DNA of 64,000 nucleotides from Atherix ibis (GCA_958298945.1 OY282608.1:81640806-81704805); one strand, 5' to 3'. Positions 12,380 to 27,129 are shown, counted from the stretch's first letter. Numbers and translations are program-made. The notes: generated from the letters alone by a model not told the origin.

Positions 12380-15040
12380 AATCCAACAAACAAACAAACC
12401 AAAAACCAACAAACCAACAAACCAACAAGCCAACAAATCAACAAACTAGCAAACCAAAAAACAAACCAACAAACCAACAAACCAACAAACCAAAAAACCA
12501 ACAAACCAACAAACCAACAAACCAACAAACCAAGTAACCAACAAACCAAAAAACGAACAATCCAACAAACAAACAAACCAAAAACCAACAAACCAACAAA
12601 CCAACAAGCCAACAAATCAACAAACTAGCAAACCAAAAAACAAACCAACAAACCAACAAACCAACAAACCAAAAAACCAACAAACCAACAAACCAACAAA
12701 CCAACAATCCAACAAACCAACAAACCAACAAACCAAGTAGCCAACAAACCAACAAACGAACAAACCAACAAACAAACAAACCAACAAACCAACAAACCAA
12801 CAAACCAACAAACCAACAAACAAATAAACCAACAAACCAACAAACCAACAAAACAACAAACCAACAAACCAACAAACCAACAAACCAAGTAACCAACAAA
12901 CCAAAAAACGAACAATCCAACAAACAAACAAACCAAAAACCAACAAACCAACAAACCAACAAGCCAACAAATCAACAAACTAGCAAACCAAAAAACAAAC
13001 CAACAAACCAACAAACCAACAAACCAAAAAACCAACAAACCAACAAACCAACAAACCAACAATCCAACAAACCAACAAACCAACAAACCAAGTAACCAAC
13101 AAACCAACAAACGAACAAACCAACAAACAAACAAACCAACAAACCAACAAACCAACAAACCAACAAACCAACAAACAAATAAACCAACAAACCAACAAAC
13201 CAACAAAACAACAAACCAACAAACCAACAAACAAATAAGCCAACAAACCAACAAACCAACAAACCAACAAACCAACAAAACAATAAACCAAAAAACCAAC
13301 AAGCCAACAAACCAACAAGCCAACAAACCAACAAACGAACAAACCAACAAACCAACAAACCAACAAACCAACAAGCCAACAAACGAAAAAACCAACAACC
13401 CAACAAACCAACAAACCAACAAACCAACAAACCAACAAACCAACAAACCAACAAACCAACAAACCAACAAACCAACAAACCAACAAACCAACAAACCAAC
13501 AAACCAAGTAACCAACAAACCAACAAATGAACAAACCAACAAACAAACAAACAAACAAACCAACAAACCAACAAACCAACAAACCAACAAACAAATAAAC
13601 CAACAAACCAACAAACCAACAAAACAACAAACCAACAAACCAACAAACCAACAAACCAAGTAACCAACAAACCAAAAAACGAACAATCCAACAAACAAAC
13701 AAACCAAAAACCAACAAACCAACAAACCAACAAGCCAACAAATCAACAAACTAGCAAACCAAAAAACAAACCAACAAACCAACAAACCAACAAACCAAAA
13801 AACCAACAAACCAACAAACCAACAAACCAACAATCCAACAAACCAACAAACCAACAAACCAAGTAACCAACAAACCAACAAACGAACAAACCAACAAACA
13901 AACAAACCAACAAACCAACAAACCAACAAACCAACAAACCAACAAACAAATAAACCAACAAACCAACAAACCAACAAAACAACAAACCAACAAACCAACA
14001 AACAAATAAGCCAACAAACCAACAAACCAACAAACCAACAAACAAACAAACCAACAAAACAATAAACCAAAAAACCAACAAGCCAACAAACCAACAAGCC
14101 AACAAACCAACAAACGAACAAACCAACAAACCAACAAACCAACAAACCAACAAGCCAACAACCGAAAAAACCAACAACCGAACAAACCAACAAACCAACA
14201 AACCAACAAACCAACAAACCAACAAACCAACAAACCAACAAACCAACAAACCAACTAACCAAGTAACCAACAAACCAACAAACGAACAAACCAACAAACA
14301 AACTAACCAACAAACGAACAAACCAACAAACGAACAAGCCAACAAACCAACAAACCAAGAAACCAACAAACCAACAAACCAACAAGCCAACAAACCAACA
14401 AACGAACAAACCAACAAACCAACAAACCAACAAACCAACAAACCAACAAACCAACAAACCAGCAAGCGAACAAACCAACAAACGAACAAACCAACAAACG
14501 AACAAACCAACAAACCAACAAACCAATAAACCAACAAACCAACAAACCAAGTAACCAACAAACCAAAAAACGAACAATCCAACAAACAAACAAACCAAAA
14601 ACCAACAAACCAACAAACCAACAAGCCAACAAATCAACAAACTAGCAAACCAAAAAACAAACCAACAAACCAACAAACCAACAAACCAAAAAACCAACAA
14701 ACCAACAAACCAACAAACCAACAATCCAACAAACCAACAAACCAACAAACCAAGTAACCAACAAACCAACAAACGAACAAACCAACAAACAAACAAACCA
14801 ACAAACCAACAAACCAACAAACCAACAAACCAACAAACAAATAAACCAACAAACCAACAAACCAACAAAACAACAAACCAACAAACCAACAAACAAATAA
14901 GCCAACAAACCAACAAACCAACAAACCAACAAACCAACAAAACAATAAACCAAAAAACCAACAAGCCAACAAACCAACAAGCCAACAAACCAACAAACGA
15001 ACAAACCAACAAACCAACAAACCAACAAACCAACAAGCCA
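12380..15040 (+). repeat. Mixed-period higher-order repeat marked by AATCC...AAAAACC...ACTAGC
   Basis: The block AATCC, three AAAC units, AAAAACC, AAGCC, AAATCAAC, ACTAGC starts at 12380, 12559, 12914, 13685 and 14576, with steps of 179, 355, 771 and 891 bp. Each long step carries the same middle part: AACAATCC, AAGTAACC (AAGTAGCC once, near 12737), AACGAAC, AACAAATAAACC and AAAACAAC. The 771- and 891-bp copies also include AACAAATAAGCC and AAAACAATAAACC. One copy has a 1-base change to AACAAATGAAC near 13528. The ladder looks like repeated unequal exchange between copies of one ancestral module. Confidence 0.8.
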
Positions 15041-16430
15041 ACAAACGAAAAAACCAACAACCCAACAAACCAACAAACCAACAAACCAACAAACCAACAA
15101 ACCAACAAACCAACAAACCAACAAACCAACAAACCAACAAACCAACAAACCAACAAACCAACAAACCAAGTAACCAACAAACCAACAAACGAACAAACCA
15201 ACAAACAAACAAACCAACAAACGAACAAACCAACAAACGAACAAGCCAACAAACCAACAAACCAAGAAACCAACAAACCAACAAACCAACAAGCCAACAA
15301 ACCAACAAACGAACAAACCAACAAACCAACAAACCAACAAACCAACAAACCAACAAACCAACAAACCAACAAACCAACAAACCAACAAACCAACAAACCA
15401 ACAAGCCAACAAACCAACAAACCAATACACCAACAAACCAACAAACGAACAAACCAACAAACCAACAAACCAACAAGCCAACAAACCAACAAACCAACAC
15501 ACCAACAAACAAACAAACGAACAAACCAAAAAACTAGCAAACCAACAAACCAACAAACCAACAAACCTACAAGCCAATAAACCAACAAACGGACAAACCA
15601 ACAAACGAACAAAACAACAAACCAACAAACGAACATACCAACAAAACAACAAACCAACAAACCAACAAACCAACAAACCAACAAACGAACAAACCAACAT
15701 GCGAACAAACCAACAAACCAACAAGCCAACAAACGAAAAAACCAACAAACAAACAAACCAACAAACGAACAAACCAACAAACCAACAAACCAACAAACCA
15801 ACAAACCAACAAGCCAACAAACCAACAAACCAACAAACCATGTAACCAACAAACCAATAAACGAAAAATCCAACAAACAAACAAACGAACAAACCAACAA
15901 ACCAACAAACCAACAAACCAACAAGCCAACAAACGAACAAACCAACAAACCAACAAACGAAAAAACAAAAAAACCAACAAACCAACAAACCAATAAACCA
16001 AAAAACCAACAAACCAACAAACCAACAAACCAACAAACCAACAAACCAACAAACCAACAAGCCAACAAACCAACAAACCAACAAATCAAGTAAAAAACAA
16101 ACCAACAAACGAACAAACCCACAAACAAACAAACCAACAAACCAACAAACCAACAAACCAACAAACAAATAAACCAACAAACCAACAAACCAACAAACCA
16201 ACAAACATATAAACCAAGAAACTAACAAACCAACAAACCAACAAATCAACAAACCAACAAACCAACAAACGAACAAACCTACAAACCAACAAACCAACAA
16301 ATTAACAAATCAAAAAACCAACAAACCAATAAACCAACAAGCCAACAAACCAACAAACCAACAAACCAAGTAACCAACAAACCAACAAACCAACAAACCA
16401 ACAAACAAACAAACCAACGAACGAACTAAC
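14330..16430 (+). repeat. About 2-kb segmental duplicate, copy 2 (partner 5700-7626)
   Basis: Same landmark order as 5700-7626: AATCC 14576, AAGTAACC 14752, AAAACAATAAACC 14941, AACATGCGAAC (CATG 15698), AACGAAAAATCC, CATATAAAC (TATAAA 16208), AAATTAAC 16301. It differs in CCATGTAACC (about 15838) where most copies read CCAAGTAACC. It overlaps the preceding AATCC higher-order repeat, because that module is part of the block. Confidence 0.82.
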
Positions 16431-17596
16431 CAACAAACCAACAAACCAACAAACCAACAAACCAACGAACCAACAAACCAACAAACCAAGAAACCAAAAA
16501 ACCAACAAAACTACAAACCAACAAACCATGTAACCAACAAACCAACAAACGAACAAACCAACAAACAAACAAACCAACAAACGAACAAACCAACAAACGA
16601 ACAAGCCAACAAACCAACAAACCAAGAAACCAACAAACCAACAAACCAACAAGCCAACAAAGCAACTAACCAACAAACCAACAAACCAACAAACCAACAA
16701 ACCAACAAACCAACAAACCAACAAACCAACAAACCAACAAACGAACAAACCAACAAACCAACAAGCCAACAAACCAACAAACCAACAAACCAACAAACGA
16801 ACAAACCAAAAAACCAACAAACCAACAAACCAGCAAACCAACAAACCAACAAACCAACAAGCCAACAAACCAAAAAACCAACAAACCAACAAACCAACAA
16901 ACCAACAAACCAACAAACCAACAAGCCAACAAGCCAACAAGCCAACAAACCAACAAACCAACAAACCAACAAACCAACAAACAAACAAACAAACAAACCA
17001 ACAAACCAACAAACCAACAAACTAACAAACCAACAAACCAACAAACCAACAAACCAACAAACCAACAAAGCAACAAGCCAACAAACCAAAAAACCAACAA
17101 ACCAACAAACCAACAAACCAACAAACCAACAATCCAACAAGACAACAAACCAACAAACCAACAAACGAACAAACAAACAAACGAACAAGCCAACAAACCA
17201 ACAAACAAACAAACCAACAAACCAACAAACCAACAATCCAACAAACCAACAAACCAACAAACCAAGTAACCAACAAACCAACAAACGAACAAACCAACAA
17301 ACAAACAAACCAGCAAACCAACAAACCAACAAACCAACAAACCAACAAACCAACAAACAAATAAATCAACAAACCAACAAACCAACAAAACAACAAACCA
17401 ACAAACCAACAAACAAATAAGCCAACAAACCAACAAACCAACAAACCAACAAACCAACAAAACAATAAACCAAAAACCAACAAGCCAACAAACCAACAAG
17501 CCAACAAACCAACAAACGAACAAACCAACAAACCAACAAACCAACAAACCAACAAGCCAACAAACGAAAAAACCAACAACCCAACAAACCAACAAA
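16150..17596 (+). repeat. 1.45-kb tandem duplication, copy 1
   Basis: Landmarks AACAAATAAACC, CATATAAAC (16206), AAATTAAC (16301), GAACGAACTAACC, AAAACTACAAACC, CCATGTAACC (16528), AAAGCAAC, AACAATCCAACAAGACAAC and AACGAAAAAACCAACAACCC all recur exactly 1447 bp later, or 1455 bp at the far end after one added octamer. The two copies touch within a perfect run near 17590-17610. Very few differences are visible, so the event looks recent. Confidence 0.9.
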
Positions 17597-19043
17597 CCAA
17601 CAAACCAACAAACAAATAAACCAACAAACCAACAAACCAACAAACCAACAAACATATAAACCAAGAAACCAACAAACCAACAAACCAACAAATCAACAAA
17701 CCAACAAACCAACAAACGAACAAACCTACAAACCAACAAACCAACAAATTAACAAACCAAAAAACCAACAAACCAATAAACCAACAAGCCAACAAACCAA
17801 CAAACCAACAAACCAAGTAACCAATAAACCAACAAACCAACAAACCAACAAACAAACAAACCAACGAACGAACTAACCAACAAACCAACAAACCAACAAA
17901 CCAACAAACCAACAAACCAACAAACCAACAAACCAAGAAACCAAAAAACCAACAAAACTACAAACCAACAAACCATGTAACCAACAAACCAACAAACGAA
18001 CAAACCAACAAACAAACAAACCAACAAACGAACAAACCAACAAACGAACAAGCCAACAAACCAACAAACCAAGAAACCAACAAACCAACAAACCAACAAG
18101 CCAACAAAGCAACTAACCAACAAACCAACAAACCAACAAACCAACAAACCAACAAACCAACAAACCAACAAACCAACAAACCAACAAACGAACAAACCAA
18201 CAAACCAACAAGCCAACAAACCAACAAACCAACAAACCAACAAACGAACAAACCAAAAAACCAACAAACCAACAAACCAGCAAACCAACAAACCAACAAA
18301 CCAACAAGCCAACAAACCAAAAAACCAACAAACCAACAAACCAACAAACCAACAAACCAACAAACCAACAAGCCAACAAGCCAACAAGCCAACAAACCAA
18401 CAAACCAACAAACCAACAAACCAACAAACAAACAAACAAACAAACCAACAAACCAACAAACCAACAAACTAACAAACCAACAAACCAACAAACCAACAAA
18501 CCAACAAACCAACAAAGCAACAAGCCAACAAACCAAAAAACCAACAAACCAACAAACCAACAAACCAACAAACCAACAATCCAACAAGACAACAAACCAA
18601 CAAACCAACAAACGAACAAACAAACAAACGAACAAGCCAACAAACCAACAAACAAACAAACCAACAAACCAACAAACCAACAATCCAACAAACCAACAAA
18701 CCAACAAACCAAGTAACCAACAAACCAACAAACGAACAAACCAACAAACAAACAAACCAGCAAACCAACAAACCAACAAACCAACAAACCAACAAACAAA
18801 TAAATCAACAAACCAACAAACCAACAAAACAACAAACCAACAAACCAACAAACAAATAAGCCAACAAACCAACAAACCAACAAACCAACAAACCAACAAA
18901 ACAATAAACCAAAAACCAACAAGCCAACAAACCAACAAGCCAACAAACCAACAAACGAACAAACCAACAAACCAACAAACCAACAAACCAACAAACCAAC
19001 AAACCAACAAGCCAACAAACGAAAAAACCAACAACCCAACAAA
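17597..19043 (+). repeat. 1.45-kb tandem duplication, copy 2
   Basis: Direct continuation of copy 1: CATATAAAC 17653, AAATTAAC 17748, CCATGTAACC 17975, AACAATCCAACAAGACAAC, AAAACAATAAACCAAAAACC and the closing AACAACCC at about 19035. The AAAAACC form after AATAAACC (one A short) is shared by both copies, which indicates that the slip preceded the duplication. Confidence 0.9.
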
Positions 19044-20395
19044 CCAACAAACCAACAAACCAACAAACCAACAAACCAACAAACCAACAAACCAACAAAC
19101 CAACAAACCAACAAACCAACAAACCAACAAACCAACAAACCAACAAACCAACAAACCAACAAACCAAGTAACCAACAAACCAACAAACGAACAAACCAAC
19201 AAACAAACAAACCAACAAACGAACAAACCAACAAACGAACAAGCCAACAAACCAACAAACCAAGAAACCAACAAACCAACAAACCAACAAGCCAACAAAC
19301 CAACAAACGAACAAACCAACAAACCAACAAACCAACAAACCAACAAACCAACAAACCAACAAACCAACAAACCAACAAACCAACAAACCAACAAACCAAC
19401 AAGCCAACAAACCAACAAACCAATACACCAACAAACCAACAAACGAACAAACCAACAAACCAACAAACCAACAAGCCAACAAACCAACAAACCAACACAC
19501 CAACAAACAAACAAACGAACAAACCAAAAAACTAGCAAACCAACAAACCAACAAACCAACAAACCTACAAGCCAATAAACCAACAAACGGACAAACCAAC
19601 AAACGAACAAAACAACAAACCAACAAACAAACATACCAACAAAACAACAAACCAACAAACCAACAAACCAACAAACCAACAAACGAACAAACCAACATGC
19701 GAACAAACCAACAAACCAACAAGCCAACAAACGAAAAAACCAACAAACAAACAAACCAACAAACGAACAAACCAACAAACCAACAAACCAACAAACCAAC
19801 AAGCCAACAAACCAACAAACCAACAAACCAAGTAACCAACAAACCAATAAACGAAAAATCCAACAAACAAACAAACGAACAAACCAACAAACCAACAAAC
19901 CAACAAACCAACAAGCCAACAAACGAACAAACCAACAAACCAACAAACGAAAAAACAAACAAACCAACAAACCAATAAACCAAAAAACCAACAAACCAAC
20001 AAACCAACAAACCAACAAACCAACAAGCCAACAAACCAACAAACCAACAAATCAAGTAAAAAACAAACCAACAAACAAACAAACCCACAAACAGACAAAC
20101 CAACATACCAACAAACCAACAAACCAACAAACAAATAAACCAACAAACCAACAAACCAACAAACCAACAAACATATAAACCAAGAAACCAACAAACCAAC
20201 AAACCAACAAATCAACAAACCAACAAACCAACAAACGAACAAACCTACAAACCAACAAACCAACAAATTAACAAACCAAAAAACCAACAAATCAACAAAC
20301 CAACAAGCCAACAAACCAACAAACCAACAAACCAAGTAACCAACAAACCAACAAACCAACAAACAAACAAACCAACGAACGAACTAACCAACAAA
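18712..20395 (+). repeat. Third copy of the block seen at 5700-7626 and 14330-16430
   Basis: From AAGTAACC (18712) it matches 14752-16430 at an offset of about 3.96-4.0 kb: AAAACAATAAACC, AACGAAAAAACC, AATACACC, ACTAGC (about 19531), AAACGGAC, AACATGCGAAC (CATG 19696), AAGTAACC (19830), AACGAAAAATCC, CATATAAAC (TATAAA 20174) and AAATTAAC (20267). Its first 0.33 kb is also the end of the 1.45-kb tandem copy. Confidence 0.8.
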
Positions 20396-21060
20396 AATAA
20401 CAAACCAACAAACCAACAAACCAAGAAACCAAAAAACCAACAAACCTACAAACCAACAAACCATGTAACCAACAAACCAACAAACGAACAAACCAACAAA
20501 CAAACAAACCAACAAACGAACAAACCAACAAACGAACAAGCCAACAAACCAACAATCCAAGAAACCAACAAACCAACAAACCAACAAGCCAACAAAGCAA
20601 CTAACCAACAAACCAACAAACCAACAAACCAACAAACCAACAAACCAACAAACCAACAAGCCAACAAACCAACAAACCAACAAACGAACAAACCAACAAA
20701 CCAACAAGCCAACAAACCAACAAACCAACAAACCAACAAACCAACAAACGAACAAACCAAAAAACCAACAAACCAACAAACCAGCAAACCAACAAACCAA
20801 CAAACCAACAAGCCAACAAACCAAAAAACCAACAAACCAACAAACCAACAAACCAACAAACCAACAAACCAACAAGCCAACAAGCCAACAAACAAACAAA
20901 CCAACAAACCAACAAACCAACAAACTAACAAACCAACAAACCAACAAACCAACAAATCAACAAACCAACAAACCAACAAAGCAACAAGCCAACAAACCAA
21001 AAAACCAACAAACCAACAAACCAACAAACCAACAAACCAACAATCCAACAAGCCAACAAA
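20267..21060 (+). repeat. Third, partial copy of the 1.45-kb block
   Basis: AAATTAAC (20267), GAACGAACTAACC, CCATGTAACC (20463), AACAATCC, AAAGCAACTAACC, AACCAGCAAACC, AAGCCAACAAGCC, AAAGCAACAAGCC and AACAATCCAACAAGCC follow the order of 16301-17150. A stretch near 20395 reads ACCAACAAAAATAACAAACC, a local deletion relative to the other copies. It keeps AACAAGCC where the other two have AACAAGACAAC. Confidence 0.78.
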
Positions 21061-24000
21061 CCAACAAACCAACAAACGAACAAACCAACAAACCAAAAAA
21101 CGAACAAACCAACAAACGAACAAACTAACAAACCAACAAGCCAACAAACGAAAAAAACAACAAACAAATAAACCAACAAACGAACAAACCAACAAACGAA
21201 CAACCCAACAAGCCAACAAACCAACAAACCAACAAACCAAGTAACCAACAAACCAACAAACGAACAATCCAACAAACAAACAAACCAAACACCAACAAAC
21301 CAACAAACCAACAAGCCAATAAATCACCAAACCAACAAACCAACAAACAAACCAGCAAACCAACAAACCAACAAACCAAAAAACCAACAAACCAACAAAC
21401 CAACAAACCAACAAGCCAACAAACCAACAAACCAACAAACCAAGTAACCAACAAACCAACAAACGAACAAACCAACAAACAAACAAACCAACAAACCAAC
21501 AAAGCAACAAACCAACAAACAAATACACAAACAAACCAACAAACCAACAAACCAACAAACCAACAAACCAATAAACGAACAAACCAACAAACCAACAAAC
21601 CAACAAACCAACAAACCAACAAGCCAACAAACGAAAAAACCAACAACCCAGCAAAACAAGAAACCAACAAACCAACAAACCAACAAACCAATAAACCAAC
21701 AAACCAACAAACCAACAAACCAACAAACCAACAAACCAACAAACCAACAAGCCAACAAACCAACAAACCAACAAACGAACAAACCAACAAACCAACAAAC
21801 GAACAAACCAACATGCGACCAAACTAACAAACCAACAAGCCAACAAACGAAAAAACCAACAAACAAACAAACCAACAAACGAACAAACCAACAAACCAAC
21901 AAACCAACAAACCAACAAGCCAACAAATCAACAAACCAACAAACCAACAAACAAAAAAACAAACAAACCAACAAACCAACAAACCAATAAACCAAAAAAC
22001 CAACAAACCAACAAACCAACAAACCAACAAGCCAACAAACCAACAAACCCACAAACCAAGTAACAAACAAACCAACAAACGAACAAACCAACAAACAAAC
22101 AAACCAACAAACCAACAAACCAACAAACCAACAAACCAACAAACAAATAAACCAACAAACCAACAAACCAACAAACCAACAAACCAACAAACATATAAAC
22201 CAGCAAACCAAAAAACCAACAAACCAACAAACCAACAAACCAACAAACCAACAAACCAACAAACCAACAAACCAACAAACCAACAAACCAACAAACCAAC
22301 AAACCAACAAACCAACAACCCAACAAACCAACAAACTAACAAACCAAAAAACCAACAAACCAACAAACCAACAAACCAATTACCCAACAAACCAACAAAA
22401 TAACAAACCAACAAACAAACAAAACAACGAACGAACTAACCAACAAACCAACAAACCAACAAACCAAGAAACCAAAAAACCAACAAGCCAACAAACGAAC
22501 AAACCAATAAACCAACAAACCAACAAACCAACAAACCAACAAACCAACAAGCCAACAAACCAACAAACCAACAAACCAACAAACCAACAAACCAACAAGC
22601 CAACAAACCAAAAAACCAACAAACCAACAACCCAACAAACCAACAAACCAACAAACCAACAAACCAACAAACCAACAAACCAACAAACGAACAAACCAAC
22701 AAACCAACAAACCAACAAACCAACAAACCAACAAACCAACAAACCAACAAACCAACAAAGCAACAAGCCAACAAACCAAAAAACCAACAAACCAACAAAC
22801 CAACAAACCAACAAATCAACAAGCCAACAAACCAACAAATTAACAAACGAACAAACCAACAAACGAACAAACCAACAAACCAACAAACGAACAAACCAAC
22901 AAACCAACAAACCAACAAACCAACAAACCAACAAACGAACAAACCAACAAACCAACAAACGAACAAACCAACAAACGAGCAAACTAACAAATCAACAAGC
23001 CAACAAACGAAAAGAACAACAAACAAATAAACCAACAAACGAACAGACCAACAAACCAACAACCCAACAAGCCAACAAACCAACAAACCAACAAACCAAG
23101 TAACCAACAAACCAACAAACGAACAGTCCAACAAACAAACAAACCAAACACCAACAAACCAACAAACCAACAAGCCAACAAATCAACAAACCAACAAACC
23201 AACAAACAAACCAACAAACCAACAAACCAACAAACCAAAAAACCAACAAACCAACAAACCAACAAATCAACAAGCCAACAAACCAACAAACCAACAAACC
23301 AAGTAACCAACAAACCAACAAACGAACAAACCAACAAACAAACAAACCAACAAACCAACAAACCAACAAACCAATAAACCAACAAACCAACAAACAAATA
23401 AACCAACAAACCAACAAACCAACAAACCAATAAACGAACAAACCAACAAACCAACAAACCAACAAACCAACAAGCCAACAAATGAAAAAACAAACAACCC
23501 AACAAACCAACAAACCAACAAACCAACAAACCAACAAACCAACAAACCAACAAACCAACAAACCAACAAACCAACAAACCAACAAACCAACAAACCAACA
23601 AACCAACAAACCAACAAACCAACAAACCAACAAACCAACAAACCAACAAACCAAGTAACCAACAAACCAACAAATGAACAAACCAACAAACAAACAAACC
23701 AACAAACGAACAAACCAACAAACGAACAAGCCAACTAACCAACAAACCAAGAAACCAACAAACCAACAAACCAACAACCCAACAAACCAACAAACGAACA
23801 AACCAACAAACCAATAAACCAATAAACCAACAAACCAACAAACCAACAAGCCCACAAACCAACAAACCAACAAACCAACAAACCAACAATCCAACAAGAC
23901 AACAAACCAACAAACCAACAAACCAAGTAACCAACAAACCAATAAACGGATTATCCAACAAACAAACAAACGAACAAACCAACAAACCGACAAACCAACA

Positions 24001-24280
24001 AACCAACAAGCCAACAAACGAAAAAACAAACAAACCAACAAACCAACAAACCAATAAACCAAAAAACCAACAAACCAACAAACCAACAAACCAACAAGCC
24101 AACAAACCAACAAACCAAGTTACAAACAAACCAACAAACGAACAAACCAACAAACAAACAAACCAACAAACCAACAAACCAACAAACCAACAAACCAACA
24201 AACAAATAAACCAACAAACCAACAAACCAACAAACCAACAAATCAACAAGCCAACAAACCAACAAACTAACAAACGAACA
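21061..24280 (+). repeat. Mosaic satellite stretch of mixed modules, no gene
   Basis: It holds single or diverged copies of modules found elsewhere: AATCC with AAACACC (21266 and, as AACAGTCC, near 23126), CATGCGACC (21812), AAGTAACAAAC (about 22060), CATATAAAC (TATAAA 22194), AATTACCC (ATT 22379), GAACGAACTAACC and AACGGATTATCC (GG at 23948). A perfect run of about 155 bp lies at 23500-23655. I could not assign a single parent block. Confidence 0.75.
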
Positions 24281-25200
24281 AACCAACAAACGAACAAACC
24301 AACAAACCAACAAACGAACAAACCAACAAACCAACAAACCAACAAACCAACAAACCAACAAACGAACAAACCAACAAACCAACAAACGAACAAACCAACA
24401 AACGAACAAACTAACAAACCAACAAGCCAACAAACGAAAAAAACAACAAACAAATAAACCAACAAACGAACAAACCAACAAACCAACAACCCAACAAGCC
24501 AACAAACCAACAAACCTACAAACCAAGGAACCAACAAACCAACAAACGAACAATCCAACAAACAAACAAACCAAATACCAACAAACCAACAAACCAATAA
24601 GCCAACAAATCAACAAACCAACCAACCAACAAACAAGCCAACAAACCAACAAACCAACAAACCAAGTAACCATGAAACCAACAAACGAACAAACCAACAA
24701 ACAAACAAACCAACAAACCAACAAACCAACAAACCAACAAACCAACAAACCAACAAACAAATAAACCAACAAACCAACAAACCAACAAACCAATAAACGA
24801 ACAAGCCAACAAACCAACAAACCAACAAACCAACAAGCCAACAAACGAAAAAACCAACAACCCAACAAACCAACAAACCAACAAACCAACAAACCAACAA
24901 ACCAACAAACCAACAAACCAACAAACCAACAAACCAACAAACCAACAAACCAACAAACCAACAAACCAACAAACCAAGTAACCAACAAACCAACAAACGA
25001 ACAAACCAACAAACAAACAAACCAACAAACGAACAAACCAACAAACGAACAAGCCAACTAACCAACAAACCAAGAAACCAACAAACCAACAAACCAACAA
25101 GCCAACAAACCAACAAACGAACAAACCAACAAACCAACAAACCAATAAACCAACAAACCAACAAACCAACAAGCCCACAAACCAACAAACCAACAAACCA
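24280..25200 (+). repeat. 0.96-kb near-tandem duplication, copy 1
   Basis: Shared with 25240-26180: AACGAAAAAAACAAC (about 24436), AAGGAACC, AATCC (24552) followed by AAATACC, AATAAGCCAAC, CAACCAACCAAC (three CAAC units, about 24620), AAGTAACCATGAAACC, AACGAAAAAACCAACAACCC, GAACAAGCCAACTAACC (about 25047) and AAGCCCAC. The offset grows from 960 to about 987 bp by added octamers. Confidence 0.82.
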
Positions 25201-25239
25201 ACAAACCAACAAACCAACAAACGAACAAACCAACAAACC

Positions 25240-26180
25240 AACAAACGAACAAACCAACAAGCCCACAAACCAACAAACCAACAAACCAACAAACCAACAA
25301 ACCAACAAACCAACAAACCAACAAACGAACAAACCAACAAACCAACAAACGAACAAACCAACAAACGAACAAACTAACAAAGCAACAAGCCAACAAACGA
25401 AAAAAACAACAAACAAATAAACCAACAAACGAACAAACCAACAAACCAACAACCCAACAAGCCAACAAACCAACAAACCTACAAACCAAGGAACCAACAA
25501 ACCAACAAACGAACAATCCAACAAACAAACAAACCAAATACCAACAAACCAGCAAACCAATAAGCCAACAAATCAACAAACCAACCAACCAACAAACAAG
25601 CCAACAAACCAACAAACCAACAAACCAAGTAACCATCAAACCAACAAACGAACAAACCAACAAACAAACAAACCAACAAACCAAGAAACCAACAAACCAA
25701 CAAACCAACAAACCAACAAACAAATAAACCAACAAACCAACAAACCAACAAACCAACAAACCAATAAACGAACAAGCCAACAAACCAACAAACCAACAAA
25801 CCAACAAGCCAACAAACGAAAAAACCAACAACCCAACAAACTAACAAACCAACAAACCAACAAACCAACAAACCAACAAACCAACAAATCAACAAACCAA
25901 CAAACCAACAAACCAACAAACCAACAAACCAACAAACCAACAAACCAACAAACCAACAAACCAAGTAACCAACAAACCAACAAACGAACAAACCAACAAA
26001 CAAACAAACCAACAAACGAACAAACCAACAAACGAACAAGCCAACTAACCAACAAACCAAGAAACCAACAAACCAACAAACCAACAAGCCAACAAACCAA
26101 CAAACGAACAAACCAACAAACCAACAAACCAATAAACCAACAAACCAACAAACCAACAAGCCCACAAACCAACAAACCAA
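25240..26180 (+). repeat. 0.96-kb near-tandem duplication, copy 2
   Basis: Same order as copy 1: AACGAAAAAAACAAC (about 25395), AATCC (25515), AAATACC, CAACCAACCAAC, AAGTAACCATCAAACC (25627), AACGAAAAAACC, GAACAAGCCAACTAACC and AAGCCCAC (about 26159). Related sequence occurs again at 36290-37060, where it leads into a GGAATATCC module. Confidence 0.82.
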
Positions 26181-27129
26181 CAAACCAACAAACCAACAAA
26201 CCAACAATCCAACAAGCCAACAAACCAACAAACCAACAAACCAAGTAACCAACAAACCAATAAACGGAATATCCAACAAACAAACAAACGAACAAACCAA
26301 CAAACCAACAAACCAACAAGCCAACAAATCAACAAACCAACAAATGAAAAAACAAACAAACCAACAAACCAACAAACCAATAAACCAAAAAACCAACAAA
26401 CCAACAAACCAACAAACCTACAAGCCAACAAACCAACAAACCAACAAACCAAGTAACAAACAAACCAACAAACGAACAAACCAACAAACAAACAAACCAA
26501 AAAACCAACAAACCAACAAACCAACAAGCCAACAAACCAACAAACCAACAAACCAATTACCCAACAACCCAACAAGCCAACAAACCAACAAACCTACAAA
26601 CCAAGGAACCAACAAACCAACAAACGAACAATCCAACAAACAAACAAACCAAATACCAACAAACCAACAAACCAATAAGCCAACAAATCAACAAACCAAC
26701 CAACCAACAAACAAACCAACAAACCAACAAACCAACAACCAAACAAACCAACAAACCAACAAACCAACAAGCCAACAAGCCAACAAGCCAACAAGCCAAC
26801 AAACCAACAAACAAACAAACCAACAAACCAACAAACGAACAAACGAACAAACGAACAAACCAACAAACCAACAAACCAACAAACCAACAAACCAACAAAC
26901 CAACAAACCAACAAACCAACAAACCAACAAACCAACAAAGCAACAAGCCAACAAACCAAAAAACCAACAAACCAACAAATCAACCAGCCAACAAACCAAC
27001 AAACTAACAAACGAACAAACCAACAAACGAACAAACCAACAAACCAACAAACCAACAAACCAACAAACGAACAATTCAACAAACCAACAAACGAACAAAC
27101 CAACAAACGAACAAACTAACAAACCAACA
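26181..27129 (+). repeat. Mosaic link between the 0.96-kb and 2.36-kb duplications
   Basis: It contains AACGGAATATCC (GG 26266), AAATGAAAAAAC, AAGTAACAAAC (26453), AATTACCC (ATT 26556), AATCC with AAATACC (26630), three consecutive CAAC units and AACGAACAATTCAAC (AATTC near 27072). These pieces occur separately in the neighbouring blocks, so this is a recombined junction. Confidence 0.72.

Noticed and set aside
12625..16188. 1187-codon open frame on the - strand, and similar ones such as 7625-10930 (1101 codons)
   Set aside because: Only the LVCWFVGL cycle with scattered substitutions. The other two frames are equally open with the same peptide, variants do not follow codon positions, and there is no domain or start context. 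It is a by-product of the repeat.
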